Positions 1 to 7,507 of a stretch of DNA of 41,266 nucleotides are shown piece after piece; the first letter of the stretch is position 1; each line of letters starts with the position of its first letter. Origin of the DNA: JANRLJ01 sp034437895 (GTDB taxonomy: Bacteria > Chloroflexota > Anaerolineae > Aggregatilineales > Phototrophicaceae); the NCBI GenBank assembly GCA_034437895.1, contig DAOTTO010000301.1, positions 1 through 41,266 on the forward strand. The letters are read 5' to 3'. A program made the translations under genes and the position numbers. Below the pieces are notes generated by a model that was not told the DNA's origin, ran no database searches, and worked only from the letters and a program-made list of their open reading frames with translations.

Positions 1-659
1 GCGGATTCGGTAATCTCATGAAAGACGACCCGTTTGATGCGGCTGGCATCCATTTCCGTCGCCGCGATCAAATGCCAAGCAATGGCCTCGCCCTCACGGT
101 CAGGATCAGTCGCCAGAAAAATCTCATCAGCGGATTCAACTGCCAACTTGAGTTCTTTGATCGTGTCCTTTTTTTCATTCGGGACGCGGTATTTAGGCTC
201 AAAGTCATTTTCGACATCTACCGAAAGCTGGGTAACGAGTAGATCGCGCACATGCCCCTTAGAAGCTGTAACGGTGTAACCGCTGCCGAGGAAACGTCCT
301 ACAGTACGGGCTTTAGCTGGCGATTCCACGATAACGAGCTTGCCGACCCGTTTTTTGCGGGCTGTTGGCTTGCTAGTAGGGGAAGAAGCCGCTTTTTTCT
401 TTGCGACGGCCTTGCCTTTTTTGGCCGTCGTTTTCTTTGCAGCGGCTTTTTTGGCGGTTGGTTTGGGCTTCGCCACAACTTCGGGTTTTATCATCCCTTC
501 GTGTGCGGCTGTGCTGCCCATGCGGAACAAGGTCGTCCCACAGACCGGGCATGTGCCGCGTGTCGCTGGCGTTCCAGAATTTGTAAAAACGGGTGTTGGG
601 TTCACAATATCCCGTTTGGTTTTGCATTTTACGCAATAAGCCTGCGTAGGTTCACTCAT
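1..659 (-). CDS. topA: DNA topoisomerase I, N-terminal part (cut by window edge)
   Basis: Type IA topoisomerase, which relaxes negative supercoils by nicking and passing a single strand. Only residues 1-219 are inside the window and the frame stays open to base 1. The start ATG at 659 follows manC by 28 bases. Residues 1-48 form a small zinc ribbon with two CxxC pairs (C9/C12 and C37/C40) resembling DUF5679. Residues about 61-104 are a Lys/Ala/Pro/Thr-rich basic linker. The Toprim domain starts near residue 107, with the acidic residue in VESPAKA (E112) and the metal-binding DPDRE motif (D185, D187, E189). The family normally starts directly at Toprim, so the first ~105 residues are an extension. 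The catalytic tyrosine lies beyond the edge. It is last in the dprA-manC-topA run, and dprA next to topA is a common bacterial arrangement. Confidence 0.93.
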   Translation of the reverse strand, partial: MSEPTQAYCVKCKTKRDIVNPTPVFTNSGTPATRGTCPVCGTTLFRMGSTAAHEGMIKPEVVAKPKPTAKKAAAKKTTAKKGKAVAKKKAASSPTSKPTARKKRVGKLVIVESPAKARTVGRFLGSGYTVTASKGHVRDLLVTQLSVDVENDFEPKYRVPNEKKDTIKELKLAVESADEIFLATDPDREGEAIAWHLIAATEMDASRIKRVVFHEITES

Positions 660-687
660 TCGTTGTCCTATTATGTCTTAATGACAT

Positions 688-1770
688 CTAAAGATAATCT
701 GTTTTCTCTAATAAGTTCAAGTGTTTTACAACTTCGCGGACATCCTGCGAGCGTTCTTTATGGCAGATCAAGAGCGCGTCGGGGGTATCCACAATGATTA
801 AATCTTCGATCCCAATGGTGACGACCAGCCGATCACTATAGACGAGGGTGTTCTTCGTATCAAGGATAACACGATCTGGAGACTGGCCTTTAAAGGCGTT
901 GCCATCCTCATCCTGATTTAACACATCAAAGAGGGAAGCCCAACTGCCGACATCGCTCCAGCCGAGATCAATTGGGATCACGGCCATCTGCTGTGCGCCT
1001 TCCATGATGGCAAAGTCAATCGAAATTTTGGGGAACTGCTCCCAGAGTTCTTCCAGCATCTTATCAAACTTCGGTGTGTCTCCCAAAGGTTGCAGCCTTT
1101 GAAGCAATTTGGACATCACAGGCTGCTGACGTTCAAATTCTTGCATGGCACGGGTGGCCTTCCAGATGAACATGCCAGAATTCCAACTGTATTCCCCCGA
1201 CACCAAAAATTCACTGGCTTTAATCATACTGGGTTTTTCGGTAAAGCCACGCGATTCATAACAAGTAAAGCCATTTACTTTCGTCAGTTTTTTCCCCTGC
1301 CGGATGTACCCAAAGCCGGTGGATGGGAAAGAGGGCGAAATGCCTAGCGTGACGATATAGCCATCTTGGGCGATTTGATAGGCCGCTTCTAACACCTCAC
1401 GGAAGGTGTCTTTTTTGGCGATGTAATGATCGACACTCAAAATTGCTACTGTCGCGTTGGGGTCATGTTGATGAATGACACTCATCGCCAGTCCTGCCGC
1501 CGGGCCGCTGTTGCGCCCTGTAGGTTCGATGATGAAATTTTGTGATGGGATTTCCGGCACTTCTGCCCGCATCTCTTCCGCATATAGTGGACCCGTCACC
1601 ACATAAATCTGTTCTGGCAGAAAGAGGGGAGCAAGGCGATCCACCGTCATTTTAAACATCGAATGGTCATCAATCAAAGGCAGAAGCTGTTTGGGCTTAT
1701 CTTTGCGGCTCATAGGCCAAAGCCGAGTCCCACCGCCTCCTGCCATAATTAATGCGTAATAACCGTCCAC
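688..1770 (-). CDS. manC: Mannose-1-phosphate guanylyltransferase (GDP-mannose pyrophosphorylase)
   Basis: Cytoplasmic nucleotidyltransferase making GDP-mannose from mannose-1-phosphate and GTP. At 360 residues it is the short, single-domain form, without the phosphomannose isomerase domain of long ManC proteins. The N-terminal signature GGGGTRLWPMSR followed by DKPKQ is the nucleotide-binding loop. FTEKPS and the WNSGMF segment are typical of the family. The start is a GTG at 1770 with an AAAGGT ribosome-binding site just upstream. It sits between dprA and topA, 28 bases from each, so it is probably co-transcribed with them although the pathway is unrelated. Its product is the substrate of the Gmd encoded at 29.7-31.8 kb. 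Preference for GTP over other nucleotides is a family-level inference. Confidence 0.92.
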   Translation of the reverse strand: MDGYYALIMAGGGGTRLWPMSRKDKPKQLLPLIDDHSMFKMTVDRLAPLFLPEQIYVVTGPLYAEEMRAEVPEIPSQNFIIEPTGRNSGPAAGLAMSVIHQHDPNATVAILSVDHYIAKKDTFREVLEAAYQIAQDGYIVTLGISPSFPSTGFGYIRQGKKLTKVNGFTCYESRGFTEKPSMIKASEFLVSGEYSWNSGMFIWKATRAMQEFERQQPVMSKLLQRLQPLGDTPKFDKMLEELWEQFPKISIDFAIMEGAQQMAVIPIDLGWSDVGSWASLFDVLNQDEDGNAFKGQSPDRVILDTKNTLVYSDRLVVTIGIEDLIIVDTPDALLICHKERSQDVREVVKHLNLLEKTDYL

Positions 1771-1798
1771 TGCGCTACCTTTATGAATTCAATATTCT

Positions 1799-2902
1799 TC
1801 AATGTCCGAAAGTCAGGCTATATTGCATGTGACCTACCATTTGTGCAAGCCCCTTTAGTTCCAAGATGGTAAGCGTGCTGCTCAGTTCGGAAATCGGTAA
1901 GCCAGATAAACGGGCCAGATCGTCGATATGCACAGGGTCGGCATTGAGGACTTGTAATATGGCCGCTTCGGTTGCATTCGCTGGGATAATTTGTTCGGTT
2001 TTTTCGCGTGTTTGGGTATTGGTATAGGCCACGCTGAGTTCATTTAAAATATCCTCGGCCTGCATCACGAGCTTGGCCCCATCTTGAATGAGGCGATTAG
2101 CCCCTCGGCTCATTGGGTTGAGGATATTCCCCGGCACCGCAAAAACTTCGCGACCTTGTTCTGCGGCTAATTCTGCCGTAATCAGCGCACCGCTGCCTTC
2201 CGGCGCTTCGATGACCAATACCCCTAGCGCCATTCCGCTGACGATGCGGTTGCGACGGGGGAAATTGGTCGGAATCGGTTGAGTCCCTATAGGAAATTCA
2301 CTCACCAACGCTCCATTAGCGATAATCTTTTGAGCTAGGTCGCGGTTTTCTCGTGGATAGACCACATCCACACCACATCCTAAAATCGCAATGGTGCGTC
2401 CACCGCCAGCCAGAGCGCCTAAATGTGCTGCGCTGTCGATGCCTTGTGCCATTCCGCTGATGATAGTAATTCCGTGCTGCGCCAAGCGTTTACATAAATC
2501 ATGCGCCACATCGCGCCCATATTGGGTGGCTTTGCGCGTTCCGACTACACTTAAGGCAAGATCATCGGTTGGGGTCAGTGCGCCGCGAATATAAAGAACC
2601 GCTGGCGCATCATCAATGGCTTTAAGGGTATTGGGATAATCTTCGTCATTGAGCGTTAACAGCCATGCACCCGCTTTTTCGATTTTCGCCATTTCTGCAT
2701 CAAGGCTGATTTTTGCCCGTGTAGTTAGGAGAATAGCCATCACTGATTCTTCTAAGCCAGAATGACGCAAATCCACCTCATGCGCTGCCCAAGCAGTCTG
2801 TAAATCACCGAAGTAATTTAACAGGCGCAGAAGTCGTTTTAAGCCGATACCGGGTATCAGGCTAAAACCAAGCCAATAGAATTGATCGTTTAGGTGAGGC
2901 AA
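1799..2902 (-). CDS. dprA: DNA-processing protein DprA (Smf)
   Basis: Single-stranded-DNA-binding protein that loads RecA on incoming DNA during natural transformation. It shows the DprA Rossmann-fold core, with SVVGTRKATQYGRD, SGMAQGIDSAAH, AILGCGVDVVYPREN and SEFPIGTQP, and a winged-helix-like C-terminus. An N-terminal helix-hairpin-helix-like segment (IPGIGLKRLLRLL) precedes the core. The open frame extends up to a TTG at 2965, but that part overlaps a strong promoter. I therefore prefer a TTG start at 2902, giving about 367 residues, the usual family length. The exact start is uncertain because the GAGGGG ribosome-binding-like sequence lies 18 bases upstream of this codon. It is first of the dprA-manC-topA group. 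Confidence 0.9.
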   Translation of the reverse strand: MPHLNDQFYWLGFSLIPGIGLKRLLRLLNYFGDLQTAWAAHEVDLRHSGLEESVMAILLTTRAKISLDAEMAKIEKAGAWLLTLNDEDYPNTLKAIDDAPAVLYIRGALTPTDDLALSVVGTRKATQYGRDVAHDLCKRLAQHGITIISGMAQGIDSAAHLGALAGGGRTIAILGCGVDVVYPRENRDLAQKIIANGALVSEFPIGTQPIPTNFPRRNRIVSGMALGVLVIEAPEGSGALITAELAAEQGREVFAVPGNILNPMSRGANRLIQDGAKLVMQAEDILNELSVAYTNTQTREKTEQIIPANATEAAILQVLNADPVHIDDLARLSGLPISELSSTLTILELKGLAQMVGHMQYSLTFGH

Positions 2903-2935
2903 AATTGTGACCGTAAGAAACCCCTCAATGAATAC

Positions 2936-2965
2936 AGCATAGCAAGCTAAACATTTGCTTGTCAA
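2936..2965 (-). promoter_or_regulatory. Sigma70-type promoter for dprA-manC-topA
   Basis: On the minus strand a perfect -35 box TTGACA (2965-2960) is followed by an 18-base spacer and the -10 box TATGCT (2941-2936). It lies in the gap between rimM and dprA and overlaps the first codons of the longest possible dprA frame, which argues for a downstream dprA start. A GAGGGG sequence follows the expected transcription start. It suggests that dprA, manC and topA can be transcribed independently of the ffh-rimM block. Confidence 0.6.
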
Positions 2966-3016
2966 GCATTAATTCTTGATTAAGGGTTAAGCGAAGCTCA
3001 TCAGGGGATTTTGGCG

Positions 3017-3574
3017 TTAGGTTGGAAGCAGACCTTCGGGCAGTTTTACGATGACAAAACCTTCGTCAATGTTGGTTTCGAGAAGTGTATGTGGGGTAAT
3101 CGGGATGAGTACCTCGCCGTAAGTTGGGCTATCGACGATATAAACATCATTCGCGCCTGTTTCCAGCACATCGCTAATTTTGCCCAACACATCGCCAGCG
3201 TCCGTACGGACTTCGATACCAATCAATTGATACAAATACACCTCGTCGTCCTCTAGGGGGACGGCGTGTTCGATGCCGACCATGATGAAGAGATCACGCA
3301 AGAGTTCCGCCTGATTGCGATCATCCACACCTTTTAGCTTAAGCAAGCCATATTCGTGGTGCATCCGCAGATGCTCGACAGCATAGGCGGTCTTGTTTGA
3401 ATCTTCGGGGTTAGCCCCAACAAACACTTGTTCAAGCGTCGCAATGCGTTCTGGATAATCTGTTAAGACGCGCATCCGCAGTTCACCGCGTATGCCGTGT
3501 GGACGCAGCACCTCACCCAGCAGAAGATACGCTGGGCTGGCAAGGTCAGGTGATTTATCTTTACGACCCGGCAT
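3017..3574 (-). CDS. rimM: 16S rRNA processing protein RimM
   Basis: Ribosome maturation factor that binds ribosomal protein S19 and helps mature the 30S head. The 185-residue protein has the usual two parts. The N-terminal RimM domain carries LGEVLRPHGIRGELRMRVLTD. The C-terminal PRC barrel carries LYQLIGIEVRTDAGDVLGKI and the tail segment EVLIPITPHTLLETNIDEG. Length is normal for the family. Its ATG lies 2 bases after the khpA stop, so translation is probably coupled. The order rpsP-khpA-rimM is the classic conserved cluster. The usual next genes trmD and rplS are absent, and dprA follows instead. Confidence 0.96.
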   Translation of the reverse strand: MPGRKDKSPDLASPAYLLLGEVLRPHGIRGELRMRVLTDYPERIATLEQVFVGANPEDSNKTAYAVEHLRMHHEYGLLKLKGVDDRNQAELLRDLFIMVGIEHAVPLEDDEVYLYQLIGIEVRTDAGDVLGKISDVLETGANDVYIVDSPTYGEVLIPITPHTLLETNIDEGFVIVKLPEGLLPT

Positions 3575-3576
3575 AG

Positions 3577-3807
3577 TCAGTCGATCTCAAGCGTGATGCG
3601 CGTGTCTTTTTGGGTGGCGACCACGCGCAGCAGCGAGCGAATCGCGTTGGCGACTCGTCCACTTTTGCCGATGACGCGCCCCATATCGCCCCGCGCAACA
3701 TGCAGTTCGAGGATGGTCGAAGACCCCACCTTTTTGGCGTTGACTTCGACCTGAGACGGGTCGTTGACCAGATTTTTTGCGATGTATTCGACCAGTTCTT
3801 TTTCCAT
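3577..3807 (-). CDS. khpA: KH-domain RNA-binding protein KhpA (YlqC family)
   Basis: Small 76-residue single-KH-domain protein. The GxxG loop that contacts RNA is visible in RVIGKSGR near residues 44-51. Family members in Firmicutes work with KhpB to bind many RNAs and influence cell elongation. That role is known for the family and not shown here. It starts at 3807, 14 bases after rpsP, and ends 2 bases before rimM, in the standard rpsP-khpA-rimM order. A longer frame on the same strand (3587-3931) is an out-of-frame shadow and is not a gene. Confidence 0.95.
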   Translation of the reverse strand: MEKELVEYIAKNLVNDPSQVEVNAKKVGSSTILELHVARGDMGRVIGKSGRVANAIRSLLRVVATQKDTRITLEID

Positions 3808-3821
3808 AGGGATGACTTGTT

Positions 3822-4229
3822 TTATTCTTCTTTAAGCGCGGCGGCGGCGGCGATTGCCTTGCGCCCTTGACCAGCCGCCGGAGCAGGATAGCTCGTGCGC
3901 GGGCTGACGGGTGTGGCATTGGCCTTAGCAACTTCGGCTTCTGCGATAAGCGATTCCAGTGATTCGCCCTTCATCATGCGTTCATAACGCGCCCAAGTCC
4001 CTGTACGTTTCAGCAGACCTTTGACGGCATCACTAGGCTGACCGCCGACGCTCAACCAATAGAGTACACGTCCTTCTTCCACGACATCAGTGCCAGGCCG
4101 GGTGCGAGGATTGTGATACCCGATAATTTCAAGAAAACCGCCATCACGCGAATTGCGTTGGTCGGTCACAACAATACGATAGGTAGGTTGTCTTTTCAGA
4201 CCCATACGACGAAAACGGATACGAAGCAT
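3822..4229 (-). CDS. rpsP: 30S ribosomal protein S16 with C-terminal extension
   Basis: Ribosomal protein S16 of the small subunit. The N-terminal 80-90 residues match the family, with MLRIRFRRMGLKRQPTYRIV, the DGGFLEIIGYHNPRT segment and the SDAVKGLLKRTGTW segment. At 135 residues it is longer than the usual 80-90. The tail from about residue 95 is rich in Ala, Pro and Ser with a short Ala run near the end, probably disordered. A clear AGGAG ribosome-binding site precedes the ATG at 4229. It follows ffh with a gap of about 95 bases and leads into khpA. Confidence 0.96.
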   Translation of the reverse strand: MLRIRFRRMGLKRQPTYRIVVTDQRNSRDGGFLEIIGYHNPRTRPGTDVVEEGRVLYWLSVGGQPSDAVKGLLKRTGTWARYERMMKGESLESLIAEAEVAKANATPVSPRTSYPAPAAGQGRKAIAAAAALKEE

Positions 4230-4323
4230 TTGAACTCCTAGTGCAAATTAGCGATTAATAGGGAAGGTTTTAAACCCACTCCTACAGAAAAAACGTTTTT
4301 TTAAATCACGGCTTGAAAAATGT

Positions 4324-5664
4324 TTATCTTCCCATACCGGAAAGTCCGGGAATATTAGGCATACGCCCTTTGCGTAACTGGCTCATCAACGTTTGCATCT
4401 GCTGGAACTGCTTGAGTACATCGTTGACATCACGCACTTGAACGCCGCTTCCTGCGGCGATACGTCGTTTGCGGCTGGCGTTGAGCTTCTTTGGATTGTT
4501 ACGCTCGTCAACCGTCATCGAATTGATGATGGCTTCCACCCGCTTGAGACGATTTTCAACTTCATCTTGGTCGATCTCGTTCTTCATCTGCATACGGCTC
4601 ATGCCGGGGATCATGCCCATAATTTGGCTGATCGGCCCCATTTTGCGAATCTTCTGCAACTGCTCCAGAAAGTCTTGTAGCGTAAACTGATTTTGCATCA
4701 GTTTTTTCTGGAGGCGCATCGCTTCCGCTTCGTCGTAGGCTTCTTCTGCCTTTTCGATGAGCGACATCACATCGCCCATGCCCAAAATGCGATCTACCAA
4801 GCGATCAGGGTGGAAAACTTCGAAGCCATCCAGCTTTTCGCTCGTGCCGAGGAATTTAATCGGGACGTTAGTAACAGCCCGCATCGAGATCGCTGCACCA
4901 CCACGCGCATCACCATCAATCTTGGTGAGGATTAAACCCGTCACGCCCACGCGGTTATTAAACCCTTGCGCGATGTTCACGGCTTCCTGCCCGGTCATGG
5001 CATCTGCGACGAGCAAAATTTCTGCTGGGTTCGTCCGCTTTTTAATTTCCTCAAGCTCTGCCATCAACGTTTCGTCAATTTGTAGACGACCCGCCGTATC
5101 GACGATGACAACGGCAGCACCCGCATCTTTAGCAGCTTTTAACCCACGTGTGACGATATCAGGCGGTTTGGCGCTGGTGCCTTCCTCGTAATACGGGATA
5201 TTGGTTTGCTTCGCTAGCGTGACCAACTGATCCACAGCCGCCGGACGATAGGTATCCGCCGCAATCAAAAACGGTTGGCGACCATCACGCCGCAGTTGAA
5301 TAGCAAGTTTGGCGGCAGTGGTCGTTTTACCCGAACCTTGCAACCCCACCAACATAATGACATGCGGTTTTTGGCTGCCCGTAAAGTTCAGCCGACCCGG
5401 TTCGCCAAGCGTTTCGATCAATTCATCATGAACGATCTTGACGACCTGCTGACCCGGACGCAGGCTTTTTGTGACCTCTGCGCCGATAGCCCGTTCTTTA
5501 ACGCGGTTGACGAAATCTTTGACGACGGGCAGCGCGACATCAGCTTCAAGCAGCGCCATACGCACCTCGCGCATAACGGTGTTGACATCAGCTTCTGTCA
5601 GTTTCCCGCTGCGACCGAGGCGATCAAAGACATCTTGTAGACGTTGGCTTAAACTTTCAAACAT
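4324..5664 (-). CDS. ffh: Signal recognition particle protein Ffh (SRP54)
   Basis: GTPase subunit of the signal recognition particle, which binds 4.5S RNA and targets nascent membrane proteins to FtsY and SecYEG. Domains run in order. The N domain is at about 1-85. The G domain has the P-loop GLQGSGKTTTAAKLA, the DTYRPAAVDQL motif, DTAGRL and TKIDGDARGG. The Met-rich M domain runs from about residue 300, with MGPISQIMGMIPGM and a SRKRRIAAGSG RNA-binding segment. I place the start at the ATG at 5664 (446 residues); a GTG two codons upstream is also possible. It is the first gene of the ffh-rpsP-khpA-rimM block and has its own strong promoter. Confidence 0.97.
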   Translation of the reverse strand: MFESLSQRLQDVFDRLGRSGKLTEADVNTVMREVRMALLEADVALPVVKDFVNRVKERAIGAEVTKSLRPGQQVVKIVHDELIETLGEPGRLNFTGSQKPHVIMLVGLQGSGKTTTAAKLAIQLRRDGRQPFLIAADTYRPAAVDQLVTLAKQTNIPYYEEGTSAKPPDIVTRGLKAAKDAGAAVVIVDTAGRLQIDETLMAELEEIKKRTNPAEILLVADAMTGQEAVNIAQGFNNRVGVTGLILTKIDGDARGGAAISMRAVTNVPIKFLGTSEKLDGFEVFHPDRLVDRILGMGDVMSLIEKAEEAYDEAEAMRLQKKLMQNQFTLQDFLEQLQKIRKMGPISQIMGMIPGMSRMQMKNEIDQDEVENRLKRVEAIINSMTVDERNNPKKLNASRKRRIAAGSGVQVRDVNDVLKQFQQMQTLMSQLRKGRMPNIPGLSGMGR

Positions 5665-5695
5665 CAGCACTTTTGACCTGTAAGATAGCCAGAAA

Positions 5696-5724
5696 ATTGT
5701 AGATGAGGTCAGCGCTTACGTCAA
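5696..5724 (-). promoter_or_regulatory. Promoter for ffh-rpsP-khpA-rimM
   Basis: On the minus strand TTGACG (5724-5719) and TACAAT (5701-5696) are separated by exactly 17 bases. Each box matches the sigma70 consensus at five of six positions. The expected start lies about 25 bases before the ffh ATG. It is divergent from, and about 20 bases away from, the promoter of the metal ABC transporter. Confidence 0.65.
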
Positions 5725-5742
5725 GCCTGCGCCAACCTTCTC

Positions 5743-5770
5743 TTGACACCAATAAACTCAGGTGTATCAT
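5743..5770 (+). promoter_or_regulatory. Promoter for the metal ABC transporter operon
   Basis: A perfect -35 TTGACA (5743-5748) and a -10 TATCAT (5765-5770) are spaced by 16 bases, upstream of the ATPase gene at 5834. The -10 box lies inside an inverted repeat that could be a repressor site. Confidence 0.6.
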
Positions 5771-5784
5771 AGGCTAAACGATAC
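5764..5784. promoter_or_regulatory. Candidate metal-repressor operator
   Basis: Imperfect 21-base palindrome with perfect outer arms GTATC and GATAC, lying over the -10 box of the metal transporter promoter. Twelve of the 20 non-central positions are symmetric. A further TGTATCA copy lies at 5787-5793, repeating the one at 5763-5769. The position is what a metal-responsive repressor (DtxR/MntR or Fur/Zur family) would use, but no regulator gene is in the window and the family cannot be told from the site. Confidence 0.35.
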
Positions 5785-5833
5785 TTTGTATCACTTTCAC
5801 TCCTTTTAGAGCTTGTCCAGGTGAATCAATTTT

Positions 5834-6649
5834 ATGGCTTTAGCGGTTGAATATGAGTCTGTCCAGCATTCGGCGGAGGCTCTTGCGCTTTCAGTGGTCG
5901 ATTTATCGGCAGGCTATGCCGGTCAAGGAAAAGCTATTGAAGGCGTAAATTTTGAAGTTTTATCGGGCGAGCGTGTCGCCGTGATTGGTCCTAATGGCGC
6001 GGGGAAAAGCACGCTGTTTAAGGCTATCGTCGGGCTGATTCCGTTTTCCAGTGGCAGCATTTCGATACACGGCAAAGACTGCCGCAGCAGCCATAATCTC
6101 GTGGGGTATGTGCCACAGCAGGAAGAAATTGATTGGTCTTTTCCGGCGAATGTCTATGATGTCGTCATGATGGGGCGGACGCGCCAAATCGGTTGGCTGC
6201 GCTGGCCTCGTCGGTTAGATCATGAAATCGTCCATTCTGTGCTGGAACAGGTCGGGCTGGCAAATTTTGCCAATCGCCAAATTGGGCAGTTGAGCGGTGG
6301 GCAAAAACGCCGTGTGTTTATTGCGCGGGCGCTGGCACAAGAAACGGATGTCCTACTGCTTGATGAGCCATTTAGTGGAGTCGATGTGGCGGCAGAACAC
6401 GAAATTATGGAAACCCTCGACCAACTCAAACAGGCAAAAATCACGATTTTGCTGGCGACGCATGATCTGAATATGGCGGCAACGCGCTTTGATAAATTGA
6501 TGCTGCTGCGTCAGCATGTGGTCGCGTATGGGCTGCCGAGTGAAGTTTTCTTGCCGGAGGTGCTGCAAGAGGCTTATGGCGGGCGTATCGGTGTTTTCCA
6601 GCAGGCAGGGCAGACGATTATCATCTCTGACGAACACGGTTGTCCGTGA
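5834..6649 (+). CDS. Manganese/zinc-type ABC transporter ATP-binding protein
   Basis: Cytoplasmic ATPase of a metal-chelate-type importer (MntB/ZnuC/SitB family). Visible motifs are Walker A GPNGAGKST (near residue 53), the Q-loop region VGYVPQQEEIDWSFP typical of this family, the signature LSGGQKRR, Walker B VLLLDEPFSG and the H-loop LATHDLN. The 271-residue length is normal. The ATG at 5834 follows an AGGTGA ribosome-binding site. It is 15 bases before the permease gene and surely co-transcribed with it. The metal (Mn, Zn or Fe) cannot be decided from sequence. No solute-binding lipoprotein gene lies nearby, so that subunit must be encoded elsewhere. Confidence 0.92.
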   Translation: MALAVEYESVQHSAEALALSVVDLSAGYAGQGKAIEGVNFEVLSGERVAVIGPNGAGKSTLFKAIVGLIPFSSGSISIHGKDCRSSHNLVGYVPQQEEIDWSFPANVYDVVMMGRTRQIGWLRWPRRLDHEIVHSVLEQVGLANFANRQIGQLSGGQKRRVFIARALAQETDVLLLDEPFSGVDVAAEHEIMETLDQLKQAKITILLATHDLNMAATRFDKLMLLRQHVVAYGLPSEVFLPEVLQEAYGGRIGVFQQAGQTIIISDEHGCP

Positions 6650-6664
6650 AAGAAAGCATTTGAG

Positions 6665-7507
6665 ATGACTATCTATAATTTATTGCAAGAACCTTTGACT
6701 CATGCCTTTATGCAGCGGGCGATGCTGGCTGCCATTATGGTGGGGGCAATCAGCGGCGCATTAGGCTGCTTTGTGGTGATTCGCGGGATGTCGTTTCTGG
6801 GCGATGGTCTTTCTCATGCCATTTTACCGGGGGTAGTCGTCGCTTATATCACGGGCGGGACGTTATTCATTGGTGGCTTAGCTGCGGGTATTGGTACCGC
6901 TTTAGTCATTGGCTGGCTGACGCGGGACAATCGCCTCAAAGAGGATACCGCGATAGGAATCGTGTTTGTGTCGATGTTCGCGCTGGGGATTGCCCTCATT
7001 AGTGCTAATCCACAAGCCTACAGCCGTGACCTCGTGCATATCCTTTTCGGCGATATTCTGGGCATAAAATCGAGCGATCTGCAAATTATGTTTTTGTGCG
7101 GGGTGGTCGTTTGTGGGACGATTATCTTGCTCTACAAAGAACTCGCCGTGATTAGCTTTGATCTTGGTCTGGCGCGTACCCTTAAACTGCCGACAGAGGG
7201 GCTGCGCCTGCTGCTGCTGGTCTTGATCGCTGTGACGATTGTCGCCAGCTTGCAAATCGTCGGCGTGACGTTGATGCTGTCAATGTTGATTACACCAGCG
7301 GCAACCGCCCGTATCATGACGATCCGGCTGCATCACATGATCTTTACTTCAGTCATCATGGGTGTTTTGTGTGGTATGGCGGGGATTTATATCTCTTATC
7401 ATCTCGATATCGCTACGGGGCCGTCGATTGTATTGACGATGACGGCTGTTTTTACGCTGGTGTTTAGTGCATCGCGGATTCGCGGACGGCTGCTGCGTCG
7501 CGTTTAA
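6665..7507 (+). CDS. Manganese/zinc-type ABC transporter permease (ABC-3 family)
   Basis: Integral membrane subunit of the metal importer, ABC-3 family (ZnuB/MntC/SitC). The 280-residue protein has about eight hydrophobic segments and the family hallmarks GCFVVIRGMSFLGDGLSHAI near the N-terminus and VGVTLMLSMLITPAATAR in the C-terminal half. It pairs with the ATPase encoded 15 bases upstream. Its TAA stop overlaps, by three bases, the TAA stop of the convergent gene on the other strand. Confidence 0.92.
   Translation: MTIYNLLQEPLTHAFMQRAMLAAIMVGAISGALGCFVVIRGMSFLGDGLSHAILPGVVVAYITGGTLFIGGLAAGIGTALVIGWLTRDNRLKEDTAIGIVFVSMFALGIALISANPQAYSRDLVHILFGDILGIKSSDLQIMFLCGVVVCGTIILLYKELAVISFDLGLARTLKLPTEGLRLLLLVLIAVTIVASLQIVGVTLMLSMLITPAATARIMTIRLHHMIFTSVIMGVLCGMAGIYISYHLDIATGPSIVLTMTAVFTLVFSASRIRGRLLRRV

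Noticed and set aside
252..797. 181-codon plus-strand frame over topA and manC
   Set aside because: Antisense to two clearly recognised genes, Phe/Cys-rich shadow translation.
3587..3931. 114-codon frame overlapping khpA and rpsP
   Set aside because: It is out of frame with two confirmed genes and has a low-complexity basic composition.
4288..4301. AAAAAACGTTTTTT palindrome between ffh and rpsP as a terminator
   Set aside because: The stem is nearly all A/T with no GC core, so it would not form a stable terminator hairpin.
7504..7507. Overlapping convergent stop codons of the permease and the phosphatase-like gene
   Set aside because: A neat packing of two TAA stops in TTAA, but simply a sign of a compact genome.
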